A stretch of 35,446 nucleotides of DNA from Thermocrinis sp. Its GTDB lineage: Bacteria; Aquificota; Aquificia; Aquificales; Aquificaceae. The position numbers and the translations under genes were made by a program. This document shows, one piece after another, positions 8,491 through 16,047 of this stretch (within the stretch, counting starts at the first letter, position 1; the number at the start of each line of letters is the position of its first letter). The DNA lies in NCBI RefSeq assembly GCF_036781485.1, contig NZ_DAIQAX010000006.1:1-35446 (forward strand), written 5' to 3'. The notes beneath the pieces are model-generated. The model worked only from the letters and a program-made list of their open reading frames with translations. It ran no database searches and was not told where the DNA came from.

Positions 8491-8780
8491 GTATAGAGGG
8501 TTTGATAGCAGATTTAGGCTACGCAGGGTTTGCGGGGTTCGTGGTTGGCTTTGCGGTAAAAAAGCTTTTGAATCTCTTTTTAATGATGGTAGGGCTTTAC
8601 TTTCTATCCCTCTTCTGGCTTCAGAATAAAGGCATTATTGACATAAACTGGGCACAGTTTTGGGTCCTTGTAAAATCTTTGTTCTCTGGAGTGGATGAGT
8701 TTGTCAAGGGTGCTTTAAAAACGGTGGCTTTCTCCTCTGCCTTCGTAGGTGGTTTCTTCTTGGGATTTAAAACTGGATAG
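8487..8780 (+). CDS. FUN14-like small membrane protein
   Basis: A 97-residue hydrophobic protein with about three membrane segments (roughly 12-24 with a glycine-rich G-x-x-G-F-x-x-G pattern, 26-46, and 77-95). The layout, with glycine-rich first helix, KKLLNLF turn, an INW motif mid-protein and a terminal GFFLGFKTG helix, fits the FUN14 family, known in archaea and bacteria but of unknown role there. ATGA overlap with the radical SAM gene ties the two in translation. Possible alternative: an unrelated small membrane protein with similar composition. Confidence 0.7.
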   Translation: MSIEGLIADLGYAGFAGFVVGFAVKKLLNLFLMMVGLYFLSLFWLQNKGIIDINWAQFWVLVKSLFSGVDEFVKGALKTVAFSSAFVGGFFLGFKTG

Positions 8781-8783
8781 AAG

Positions 8784-9368
8784 GTGAAAAGAAAAATAGT
8801 TCTGTGCATAACCGGTGCCAGCGGAAGCATCTATGGATACAGACTTCTTGAAGTCTTATACAGCATGGACTTTCAATTGGACCTTATAGTTTCTACCGCT
8901 GGTGCGGTGGTGCTAAAGGAAGAGTTAGATATCTCCTTAAAGGACATTCAACAAAAGTTTCCAAAGGTTCGCCTTATATCTGAGAGAGCTATAGCGGACA
9001 GGGTAGCCAGCGGATCAAGACTAATAAACTATGCTGGCGTTTTAATCGCCCCCTGTTCAATGAGCACGCTCGCTTGCGTGGCAAATGGTGTAAATCAAAA
9101 CCTCATCCACAGAGTTAGCGAGACAGCCCTAAAGGAAAAAGTTCCATTAGTTCTTATCATCAGAGAAGCTCCCTACTCTTTGATCCATCTGGAAAACATG
9201 CTAAAGGTTGCCAAGGCGGGTGCTACCATCTTACCAGCCAGTCCTGCCTTTTATCACAAGCCCAAAAGCGTGGAGGATATGGTAGATTTCGTGGTAGGTA
9301 AAGCTCTGGACTGTCTAAGAATTGAGCACAACCTTTACAGAAGGTGGAAAACAGAAGACCAAGGATAA
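8784..9368 (+). CDS. ubiX: Flavin prenyltransferase UbiX
   Basis: Joins dimethylallyl phosphate to FMN, making the prenylated FMN needed by UbiD-type decarboxylases. The N-terminal CITGASGSIYGYRL (about 7-20) is the FMN phosphate-binding glycine loop; APCSMSTLACVANG (about 90-103) is the second FMN-contact motif; and VLIIREAPYS contains the conserved Arg-Glu pair. Length 194 is typical. The start is a GTG four bases after the previous stop. No UbiD partner is in the window. The last ~47 bases overlap the remnant of the next, broken gene. Confidence 0.95.
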   Translation: MKRKIVLCITGASGSIYGYRLLEVLYSMDFQLDLIVSTAGAVVLKEELDISLKDIQQKFPKVRLISERAIADRVASGSRLINYAGVLIAPCSMSTLACVANGVNQNLIHRVSETALKEKVPLVLIIREAPYSLIHLENMLKVAKAGATILPASPAFYHKPKSVEDMVDFVVGKALDCLRIEHNLYRRWKTEDQG

Positions 9369-9723
9369 AATTATTTTCATCATAGAGGATTCGGTCCGCG
9401 AAGGAAATTAAAGGATCACCTTCCAGGACAGAGAGGTCCAAACCTACTACACTAAACACTTTAACATGGTAGAAATAGACATAAAGGGAAACTTGGAGTT
9501 GGTGGATTTTGACGGTAAAAAGCTCACAGAGAGACAGTTTGCTTTAAAGCACGGCGTTAGGCTAACACCTGTCTTTATGTTCCTCGACAAGAAAGGTGAC
9601 GTTGTAGCCAAAGTGCCTGGCTACATAGAACCGAGGGAGTTTTTACTTATAGGAAGGTGGATAGTAGAAGAACACTACAAAAGGACTAATTTAGTTAATT
9701 TCTTGAGAGAGAATAAAAAATGA
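9322..9723 (+). pseudogene. Broken thioredoxin-fold protein, CxxC lost
   Basis: An intact C-terminal half (from ATG 9466) reads like a SoxW-type thioredoxin-fold protein, with HFNMVEIDI, the cis-proline run RLTPVFMFLD and an ending typical of the family. In the same frame upstream (TTG 9322 onward) lies the matching N-terminal strand KDKIIFIIEDSV. Between them the frame hits a TAA at 9109+300 (9409-9411). Between 9391 and 9425 a different frame reads PRRKLKDHL, which fits the missing helix, and the first frame resumes as DREVQTYYTKHF. No TGC or TGT codon remains in any plus-strand frame there, so the redox CxxC is gone. Two small indels are the simplest explanation. The stop still overlaps the next gene as ATGA. 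Confidence 0.7.
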
Positions 9724-10538
9724 TCCTTTTCCTCCTGCTTCTGTTTTCCATATGCTACGGGCAGGAGGTTATCAAGCTTGACATAAAAAAAGCCTACCAG
9801 TTGGCACTGAGCAAAAATCTGGAAATTAGAAAAATGCTAAACGAGTTATCCTCCTTGGAAGCACGGGAAGTGGAATCTAAACTTTTTTTCCTTCCCAACA
9901 TAGTCTTTGGAACGGGTGTTATTTATAACTCTCAAAGGGATGAATGGGAAAAGCCTTATGGAATTAGTTTTTTGAGCACGCTGTATGAATACAGAAAAAC
10001 AATACCTAAGATAAGGTCTGCCAGACTGAGAACGGAAATGCAGAGAGAGGATAAAGAAGCTCTTACTTGCCCTATATGATCAGAGATTGGAAGAGTCCAA
10101 CAGGTTTTTTGACCTTAGACTGCAACTAAGGGGAGAGATAGGAAACACTTTAAGGACAGGAGCCCCCATAACTAAAGCATACAGCCAAGAAGGTTGGCGC
10201 GTTGGTGTGGAGATAATACTGCCCATCTTTGACCCAACCACTCCCTTTAATCTAATTGAACTTAGCAATCAGAAAAAGTCCTTGCTTTTGGAGATTGAGG
10301 ATTCTATAAAACAGCTTGAGCTAACAATACATTCAGCAGAACCCTTAGAAGGTCTGAATACGAGCTTGAGCTTGCCTTTGATTTGGGCTATGCTATGGCA
10401 GAAAAATCCGAGTCAGAAAGACAGGTTATGAAGGCAAAGTATGAAATAATGCTATTTCTTGCTAAACTATACAGCGCTATTGGATTAGATCCGTTTTTAG
10501 TTTTGGAGGGAAGCCATGATTTTATTAAGTCTGATTAG
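9720..10538 (+). pseudogene. Broken TolC-type outer-membrane efflux protein
   Basis: The first frame (9720 to about 10058) encodes a signal peptide ending YGQ and a TolC-like start with KAYQLALSKNLEIRKM. It then terminates (TGA at 10077), while the next frame continues sensibly as LLLALYDQRLEESNRFFDL to about 10330. That frame in turn becomes nonsense after QLELTIH, while the original frame resumes as SEYELELAFDLGYAMAEK and ends LAKLYSAIGLDPFL at a TAG (10536-10538). Two compensating frameshifts are thus visible. Even repaired, the product is only about 270 residues, against 400-450 for TolC, so internal deletions are likely too. It overlaps the next gene by 23 bases, as in an intact efflux operon. 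Confidence 0.75.
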
Positions 10539-11046
10539 TCTTTTGATGTTTTCCTTTGGTTTTTCTCAAGAAGTAGAGGTTTATGCCATAGTTAAAGGGA
10601 TAGTAATGAAGGTCTATGTCAAAGAAGGACAAAGGGTGGAGAAAGGCCAACTGCTTGTGGAGATAGATCCTTCCCTCTATCTTTCGGAGATTGAAAAACT
10701 CAGAGCACAGCTCTTAGCCCAAAGGCTAAAACTTGACAAAGTTGAAAGAGAATTTAGAAGGTATGAAAGCCTTTACGAGAGGGGGTTACTCTCAAGAAGC
10801 GAATACGAAGATTGGAAAAACAAATACGAGAGGGAGGAGGCTGTTTATAAATCCATCCAATCTGAGCTAAAGGGTTTAGAGAAGCTACTGGAATACTGCA
10901 GAATAGTTTCTCCTGCCAAGGGCGTATTAAAGAGGTTGCTGGTGAGGGAAAACTCCTTTGTAAATGGAACGATGAACCCTCATCTTCTGATGGTCATTGA
11001 GGATAGGTGAATACAAGGCATATATCAATTTGGGATTTTCGAAAGA
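10516..11046 (+). pseudogene. Truncated membrane-fusion protein of an efflux system
   Basis: The open part (10516-11010, 164 residues) has a signal peptide (ending FGFSQ), the first lipoyl-like half-motif (IVKGIVMKVYVKEGQRVEKG), a coiled-coil hairpin (about 50-125) and the second half-motif (CRIVSPAKGVLKRLLVRENS), so the barrel-sandwich domain is complete. The beta-barrel and membrane-proximal domains are missing. Just after the stop, another frame continues as GEYKAYINLGFSKDH, which looks like the start of the missing beta-barrel, until the convergent ATPase gene begins at 11047. This shows a one-base frameshift near 11007 plus loss of the 3' part of the gene. No inner-membrane pump gene is present. 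Confidence 0.75.
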
Positions 11047-11850
11047 TCACTCTTCCTCTATCAAACCTTCTATTGGGACTTCTTTTAGTCTTTCAACACC
11101 GTAAGGATTTGCCACCCATGGAACTTTCAAAAAAGGGTAGTCAGCGGAAGAACAGCAGTTTATCACTATCTTTGTTCTTATAAAGCCGTTGTTTTTTAAC
11201 ATCTCTGCCTCTTGCATTGAGAGTGGCTCTTCCCTTGCTACTGCATAGAGTAAGCCTTTAGTTTTTAAGGTTTGAACCAAAAACTTTACCTTTTCAGACC
11301 TTTCTTTTAAGAGCTTTGGCAAGCTCCTTTCTCTTCCCATAAACCTGTCTATCTCTTTCTGCTTTTCTCCAAGCTTGACAAGAAAGTTAAGCCACTCATC
11401 CACCATTTGTAGGGAACTAAAAAACCTTAGAATCTGTCCAGTTGGAGCAAAGTCCAAAACAACATAACTGTAGTTGGGAATTATCTCAGCAAGCTTATCA
11501 AAGACAGCAGTCTCTAAGGAGGTGGGAGAAGAGGATATAATAGAAGCAAACTTCTTTGCTCCTTCAAGAACCGACCTTGATACAGTTTCCTCTAAACTAT
11601 TTAGCACTTTGCTAACGTACTGCTCTGCGATCCTTTGAGCGTCAAACTCCACCGCGTGTAAGTTTGGGAAAACTTGCACAATCTCACTTCCCACAGAAAC
11701 TCCTAATATCCCAGATAGAGAATGGGCTGGGTCTATGGAAGCTAAGAGGGTATTACCTTTGTGAGATAGCTTGATAGCTAAGGTGCAAGCTAAAGTGCTT
11801 TTCCCAACGCCCCCTTTCCCACCGAACATATAAACCCTTTTTAGCAACAC
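11047..11850 (-). CDS. ArsA/Get3-family ATPase
   Basis: A 267-residue P-loop ATPase of the ArsA/Get3 branch of the SIMIBI class. It carries the deviant Walker A GKGGVGKST (11-19), the switch I signature DPAHSLSG, and the switch II motif DFAPTGQILRF, which is close to the DTAPTGH of ArsA/Get3. It has a single ATPase domain and is shorter than eukaryotic Get3. The Get3 CxxC is not seen, though a CC pair occurs in INCCSSADYPF. No arsenite genes lie nearby, so arsenic transport is unlikely; handling of membrane or tail-anchored proteins, or metal or cofactor insertion, are alternatives. The gene overlaps the preceding CC-ending protein by 10 bases and is in a unit with cytochrome c-552. Confidence 0.88.
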   Translation of the reverse strand: MLLKRVYMFGGKGGVGKSTLACTLAIKLSHKGNTLLASIDPAHSLSGILGVSVGSEIVQVFPNLHAVEFDAQRIAEQYVSKVLNSLEETVSRSVLEGAKKFASIISSSPTSLETAVFDKLAEIIPNYSYVVLDFAPTGQILRFFSSLQMVDEWLNFLVKLGEKQKEIDRFMGRERSLPKLLKERSEKVKFLVQTLKTKGLLYAVAREEPLSMQEAEMLKNNGFIRTKIVINCCSSADYPFLKVPWVANPYGVERLKEVPIEGLIEEE

Positions 11851-12095
11851 GGTAGAAAGCTTAGGCTAAAATGCTCTAAACCCAAGGTCCTGTGCCAAAG
11901 ATGGAATTCAGAAAGAAGCTCCGGATAAAGATCCAAGATGTATATTCCAAGGGGGTTGTCAAGTCCGAACCAGTCTAAGAACATACAAAAGAGGAGGACA
12001 GACCTCAGGTCCCTGAAGTCCACCTCCACAGGCTTTTTAAAGTGAAGCTCAACAAATTGGCTAAAGAGCTCTTTTACTTTACGGACATTATCCAC
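11841..12095 (-). CDS. Small protein ending in Cys-Cys, partner of ArsA-like ATPase
   Basis: An 84-residue protein whose last residues are SFLPCC followed by the stop. The body is helical and aromatic-rich (FLDWFGLDNPLGIYILDLYP, then FHLWHRTLGLEHF) with no clear transmembrane helix. I recall a family annotated as cory-CC-star, small proteins ending in CC beside ArsA-type ATPases, and this fits, but I cannot verify the name. I chose GTG 12095 because it is the only plausible start near the end of the cytochrome gene, giving a 22-base overlap; an in-frame ATG at 12158 would lie deep inside the cytochrome gene. The stop overlaps the ATPase start by 10 bases. The CC end could bind a metal or cofactor, or be modified (inference). 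Confidence 0.65.
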   Translation of the reverse strand: MDNVRKVKELFSQFVELHFKKPVEVDFRDLRSVLLFCMFLDWFGLDNPLGIYILDLYPELLSEFHLWHRTLGLEHFSLSFLPCC

Positions 12096-12370
12096 TGTGC
12101 CAGCTGTTTTGCCTCCGCATCGGTCACGTTTTGAGGTGGCATAGGCACAGAGCCCCAAACACCAGCTCCACCCTTTTTGATCTTGCCAGCCAAGTAATCT
12201 ACGGCGTCTGCTTTGCCGGCATACTTTTTAGCTATGTCTGTGTAAGATGGGCCTACTTTCTTTGCCTTCATATCATGACATGCCATACAGCCCTTTTGCT
12301 TAGCAAGTTGCTCGTTGGCAAAGGACACACTTGCAAGGCCAACTACCAAGAGCATGAGGACCTTTTTCAT
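12074..12370 (-). CDS. Cytochrome c-552 (monohaem, periplasmic)
   Basis: A small soluble class I cytochrome c that shuttles electrons in the periplasm, probably to a terminal oxidase. Signal peptide about 1-18 (MKKVLMLLVVGLASVSFA), then an 80-residue mature protein. The haem is bound by CMACH (mature Cys10, Cys13, His14); the distal axial ligand is the Met in SVPMPPQ. From memory the mature sequence matches H. thermophilus cytochrome c-552 except for a handful of residues, which places the organism. A strong Shine-Dalgarno site (AGGAGG, 12378-12383) and a TATAAT box at 12404-12409 precede it. It leads an operon with the CC-ending protein and the ArsA-like ATPase. Confidence 0.97.
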   Translation of the reverse strand: MKKVLMLLVVGLASVSFANEQLAKQKGCMACHDMKAKKVGPSYTDIAKKYAGKADAVDYLAGKIKKGGAGVWGSVPMPPQNVTDAEAKQLAQWIMSVK

Positions 12371-12403
12371 GACAACACCTCCTAAACAAGGTTATTCAAT
12401 AGT

Positions 12404-12411
12404 ATTATAAT
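12404..12411. promoter_or_regulatory. Interlocked divergent -10 boxes (cytochrome c / murI)
   Basis: The palindromic ATTATAAT core holds TATAAT on the minus strand (12404-12409, toward cytochrome c) and TATAAT on the plus strand (12406-12411, toward murI). The two boxes share four base pairs, so polymerase could occupy only one at a time. murI has a leader of roughly 17 bases with no Shine-Dalgarno site. Confidence 0.5.
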
Positions 12412-12434
12412 ATACGCACATTACCCAAAAAATC

Positions 12435-13199
12435 ATGAAAATTGGCATTTTTGACTCGGGTGTAGGCGGGCTAACTGTTTTGAAGGCACTCAGGGAAGAG
12501 CTACCCTTTGTGGATTTTTTTTACTTGGGGGACACCGCCCGAGTGCCTTACGGTGGCAAGTCTAAGGAAACCATCCAAAGATACAGCCTTGAGTGTGCAG
12601 ACTTTCTCCTGTCCTTTGGCATAGAGCTTTTGGTAGTTGCATGCAACACCGCCAGCGCCTATGCCTTGGAATCTTTAAAAGAGAGTTTAAGCATACCCGT
12701 GGTGGGGGTAGTTCAGCCCGGTGTCGAACAAGCCCTAAGGGTTTCAAAGAATAAGAGAATAGGGGTCATAGGCACAAAGGGCACCGTGCATAGCGCAGTC
12801 TATCAAAGTCTACTAAAAGAACGGGGCGCACAGCCCATAGCCAAAGCTTGTCCTCTCTTTGTTCCATTGGTGGAAGAGGGTATAATCAAAGGCAAGATCG
12901 CCCAAAGCGTAGTGGAGTATTATCTGGAGGAGTTGAAGGGCAAAGTAGACACCCTCATACTTGCCTGCACCCACTACCCCCTGCTTAAGGAAACCATAAA
13001 GGAGTTTATGGGAGAGGTGGAGGTTGTGGATTCTGCTTATGCGGTTGCTCAAAAGGTTAAAGAACTGGCAAAAAACGAAGGAAACGGAACACTAAGGCTT
13101 TTCTTTACAGACAACTCTCCCAACCTTAGCCACCTTATAAAGCTGATCCTTGGAGAAGAGCAAAGCTACGAAACCATACCAATTCTTTGCAAGCTTTGA
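12435..13199 (+). CDS. murI: Glutamate racemase
   Basis: Converts L-glutamate to D-glutamate for peptidoglycan. The two catalytic cysteines are Cys70 in VACNTASAY and Cys178 in ACTHYPLL; the N-terminal FDSGVGGLTVL (6-16) and the GDTARVPYG motif (32-40) are typical. Length 254 is normal. The ATG has no visible Shine-Dalgarno site and lies close to the divergent promoter shared with cytochrome c. dtd follows after two bases. Confidence 0.97.
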   Translation: MKIGIFDSGVGGLTVLKALREELPFVDFFYLGDTARVPYGGKSKETIQRYSLECADFLLSFGIELLVVACNTASAYALESLKESLSIPVVGVVQPGVEQALRVSKNKRIGVIGTKGTVHSAVYQSLLKERGAQPIAKACPLFVPLVEEGIIKGKIAQSVVEYYLEELKGKVDTLILACTHYPLLKETIKEFMGEVEVVDSAYAVAQKVKELAKNEGNGTLRLFFTDNSPNLSHLIKLILGEEQSYETIPILCKL

Positions 13200-13201
13200 G
13201 C

Positions 13202-13636
13202 ATGCGTGCATTGGTGCAAAGGGTAAAAGCTTCTTGGGTGGTAGTAGATGGAAAAGAGGTAGGTAAGATAGAAAGAGGCTTAAACATACTTCTTGGAATT
13301 AGGGTGGGAGACACGGAGGAAAAGGCCAATAAGCTAGTGGAAAAGGTGCTCCATCTGAGGATTTTTGAAGACGAGCTTGGTAGGTTTCAGTATTCCCTTT
13401 TGGATGTGGGGGGTTCTGCTCTGGTGGTGTCCCAATTTACCCTGTATGCAAACACCCAAAAGGGTAGGAGACCAAGTTTTGAAGAGGCAGAAAAGCCCGA
13501 GAGGGCAAAGCAACTCTACGAATACTTTGTAAAAAAACTCTCCGAGTATGTACCAGTTCAGACGGGTATCTTTGGTGCTCACATGGAGGTTTTTATCCTA
13601 AACGACGGTCCGGTTACTATACTCTTGGAGGCTTAA
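13202..13636 (+). CDS. dtd: D-aminoacyl-tRNA deacylase
   Basis: Removes D-amino acids wrongly loaded on tRNA. It has both family signatures: SQFTLYA (catalytic side) and the C-terminal NDGPVTI, equivalent to the cross-subunit GPVT loop. From the ATG at 13202 (MRALVQRV) the protein is 144 residues, the usual length; an in-frame TTG at 13187 would add five residues and lie inside murI, so it was not chosen. It is the second gene of a murI-dtd unit. Its stop overlaps the convergent PLD-HerA gene by four bases. Confidence 0.95.
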   Translation: MRALVQRVKASWVVVDGKEVGKIERGLNILLGIRVGDTEEKANKLVEKVLHLRIFEDELGRFQYSLLDVGGSALVVSQFTLYANTQKGRRPSFEEAEKPERAKQLYEYFVKKLSEYVPVQTGIFGAHMEVFILNDGPVTILLEA

Positions 13637-15486
13637 AGCTCAATCTCCAAGAGCATACCAAAGGGAACGGCCAAGCCACTGAGGTATAAGGTGCCCGGTC
13701 TCAGCAAAGGCAGTAAATTCAAAAGCCCCCAGTCCCTTTCTCCAAAAAACACAGACACCGCATCCAAGTCGTTTTTGGTCACAAGCCTAAAGATAGCCTG
13801 AGTGTTCATCTGGGAGAGTATGTATTTGTTTAGGTTTGCTGGTCTTTGGGTTATGGCTATAAGCCCAACCCCAAACTTTCTCCCTTCAAGGGCTATCCTC
13901 TTTGTCATTTGCAAGGCTATGTTTTCTCTTCCTGTGGGCAGGTCAATGGCTCCTCTTTCTGGTGCAAAGTTATGAGCCTCTTCGAGAACCACAAGCCTTT
14001 TTTTGCCATCCTTCATAGAAGAAAGAAATATCTCTTTCATAATAAGTCCTACAAGATTTAGGCGTGACTCTGGGTCAATCAGGTCGCTCAGATCACACAA
14101 AACTAAAGGTTTTTGGGAGCTAACAGCTTGCATAGCTTTTTGCCAAACTTCTTTCTGATTTTTTATAGCCTCTTCTCCAAAGTCCCTTGAGAGGAGGTCC
14201 AAAAGCTCTTGGGAGTATTCTTTGATGTCCTTGGGTGCATCCAACAGCATATCCTCCAAAGACCTTTCGCTGTACGCTATTTTTCTCAAGTCTGGCTTTA
14301 AGAACTTTCTTACTTTCCCAAAAAAGCTCCTCTCTTCTGCAGACCTTTCGCTTAGATCAATTCCATACCTTTTGAAAAGCTCCTTTACGTCATCCACGCA
14401 TATGGGAAATAGGGTATAGGGAAATTTCACATATTCCAGATTGTCATCTTCCAGCCTTTTATGGTATTCTCCAAACAGGTCTATAACAAACACCTGTGCG
14501 TAGTTTAGGTCTTTTATGTTTTTTAAAAGCCTTGCTACAAAGGTGGTTTTGCCAGAACCCGTGGTGCCTAAAACTGCCATGTGCATACTGGCAATCTTTG
14601 TAAGGTCTAAGTATGCTGGAGTTTTAACTCCAAACAACCTTCCTGCAAATACTTTAACGTCCATAGGATAGCCCGACATGTTGGTGCTCATAAGCTCCAA
14701 AAGCCCTTCCTCCTCGTCCATTTTCAATAACTGCGTCCCCACGTCCAAAACCTTCAAGGGAACACCAAAAGAGCTCTCTTTTTCTTCCTCTTTGGTTCTT
14801 ACGTATTCACAAACCACATGAACTCTGCCAACTTTTATCCTTCCACTCTCCTCTGCCATGCTATTTATCAATGCAACAACCCAGTCTTTTTGCACTATTT
14901 TTGCGCTCTGCCAAAGGTTTTCCATGCCTAAACTGTTTATGTGGTTTATCTTGCAAACCAGAAAACCTTTTTCTGTATTTACCTTTAAGAAGCTTTGCTC
15001 GGGTAAGTCCTCCAATAGTAGTGCGTCCAGTTCAGTGGAAGAGTAAGACTTTATAACTACCGCTATCGCTCTTTTGTCTATCTTTACCGATTCCTTCTTT
15101 ACAACTTCCCAAAGGTCCAAAAGCTCCTTTATTTTAGCCTCTTCGTCCAAGCTTATTACCGCTTCTAAGTTACCTTCCCTAACCCCTGTATATGTAAGAT
15201 TGGCAGAACCTACGTAAGCCTTCTTGTCATCCACTATCACAAACTTTGCATGCAACCTCGGGTTTATGTAGATCTCACCGCCAAAATCTCTAACTGCTTT
15301 GAATGCTCTGTAATCGCTTATTTCAAGGTCCTTTTTTTCGCCAGCTCTGAGTATAACCTCTAACTTTACCCCACTTTTTATTACATTTACCATCTCTTCA
15401 AGAATCTCCCCCCTAATCCAAGCGGAGACTATCTTTACAGATTCTTTTGCAGAGGATACATCTTCTAATAATTTCTGGAAGATCAT
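13633..15486 (-). CDS. PLD-type nuclease fused to HerA-type DNA translocase
   Basis: A 617-residue two-part protein. Residues 1-130 form a phospholipase-D-like domain with one HKD motif: His79-x-Lys81-x4-Asp86 followed by GSAN (93-96). A single HKD, as in the nuclease Nuc, would need a dimer. Residues about 160-290 may be a HAS-barrel-like linker. Residues 300-617 are a HerA/FtsK-type ATPase: Walker A GTTGSGKT (307-314), the HerA signature DLFGEY (336-341), Walker B VVLEEAH (499-505), and the ITQRP sensor (545-549). HerA ATPases form hexameric DNA pumps that work with a nuclease (NurA in archaea); here the nuclease is built in. Role unknown: DNA repair or anti-phage defence are likely. It lies 7 bases after the copper operon; a GATAAT box six bases before the ATG may give separate, leaderless expression. 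Confidence 0.9.
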   Translation of the reverse strand: MIFQKLLEDVSSAKESVKIVSAWIRGEILEEMVNVIKSGVKLEVILRAGEKKDLEISDYRAFKAVRDFGGEIYINPRLHAKFVIVDDKKAYVGSANLTYTGVREGNLEAVISLDEEAKIKELLDLWEVVKKESVKIDKRAIAVVIKSYSSTELDALLLEDLPEQSFLKVNTEKGFLVCKINHINSLGMENLWQSAKIVQKDWVVALINSMAEESGRIKVGRVHVVCEYVRTKEEEKESSFGVPLKVLDVGTQLLKMDEEEGLLELMSTNMSGYPMDVKVFAGRLFGVKTPAYLDLTKIASMHMAVLGTTGSGKTTFVARLLKNIKDLNYAQVFVIDLFGEYHKRLEDDNLEYVKFPYTLFPICVDDVKELFKRYGIDLSERSAEERSFFGKVRKFLKPDLRKIAYSERSLEDMLLDAPKDIKEYSQELLDLLSRDFGEEAIKNQKEVWQKAMQAVSSQKPLVLCDLSDLIDPESRLNLVGLIMKEIFLSSMKDGKKRLVVLEEAHNFAPERGAIDLPTGRENIALQMTKRIALEGRKFGVGLIAITQRPANLNKYILSQMNTQAIFRLVTKNDLDAVSVFFGERDWGLLNLLPLLRPGTLYLSGLAVPFGMLLEIEL

Positions 15487-15493
15487 AATAAAA

Positions 15494-16036
15494 TTATCTT
15501 ACAGGCACTCCTACTGAATATTCATAAACCAATTTCCCCCCAAGACTACCTTGATAAAACACTCCAAAAACCAGTACAAAGCAAAGGATCAAGTGCAAAA
15601 CTCTAAACACAAGACTTTTGTTTATCAAAAAGCTAAGCAGGGACACTACCAATGACATTCCAAACAAGGCAAATCCAATACTTTCGTGCCTGTGAAGGAC
15701 TTCTTCCGCCTCCTCCTGTATGGGAATGTTCTCTATACTTTCGTGGATAATGTAGCCGGTTATCACGGAGCTAAGTATAGCAAGAAAGCTTAGAACAGAG
15801 AGGGCTATGATGAGATCTTTTTCTCTCCTTTTGGTTAAAGCGTAATAGAGGGATGCCAAGAGAAGGATTGTGGGCAAAGCTACTGAAAAGTGCGTGGTGG
15901 GTGGATGTAGCTTAACCACCGGCGGATAGTAAATCCTCTCTTCGGGCTTTAACTCTTGGGTTTGAGTTTTTTCATGAGGCAGTGCGATGCTCAAACCTAA
16001 GGTCATAGTCAGCAATAGTTTATAAATTACCTTCAT
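15494..16036 (-). CDS. DUF2231-like membrane protein of the copper operon
   Basis: A 180-residue protein with an N-terminal signal or anchor (about 1-19) and four further membrane helices (about 49-66, 76-96, 117-137, 143-164). The stretch KLHPPTTHFSVALPTILL resembles the H-P-x-x-x-H-F start of DUF2231, and a second His pair (LHRHESIGF) lies before the third helix; such histidines could bind haem or copper. It is 11 bases downstream of copB, so its job is probably in copper or redox handling at the inner membrane. Function not established. Confidence 0.75.
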   Translation of the reverse strand: MKVIYKLLLTMTLGLSIALPHEKTQTQELKPEERIYYPPVVKLHPPTTHFSVALPTILLLASLYYALTKRREKDLIIALSVLSFLAILSSVITGYIIHESIENIPIQEEAEEVLHRHESIGFALFGMSLVVSLLSFLINKSLVFRVLHLILCFVLVFGVFYQGSLGGKLVYEYSVGVPVR

Positions 16037-16047
16037 TTTTCAACCTC

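Noticed and set aside
11047..11850. Arsenite efflux ATPase
   Set aside because: No arsB, arsR, arsC or arsD-like gene nearby, and only one ATPase domain; the neighbours are a cytochrome and a CC-ending protein.
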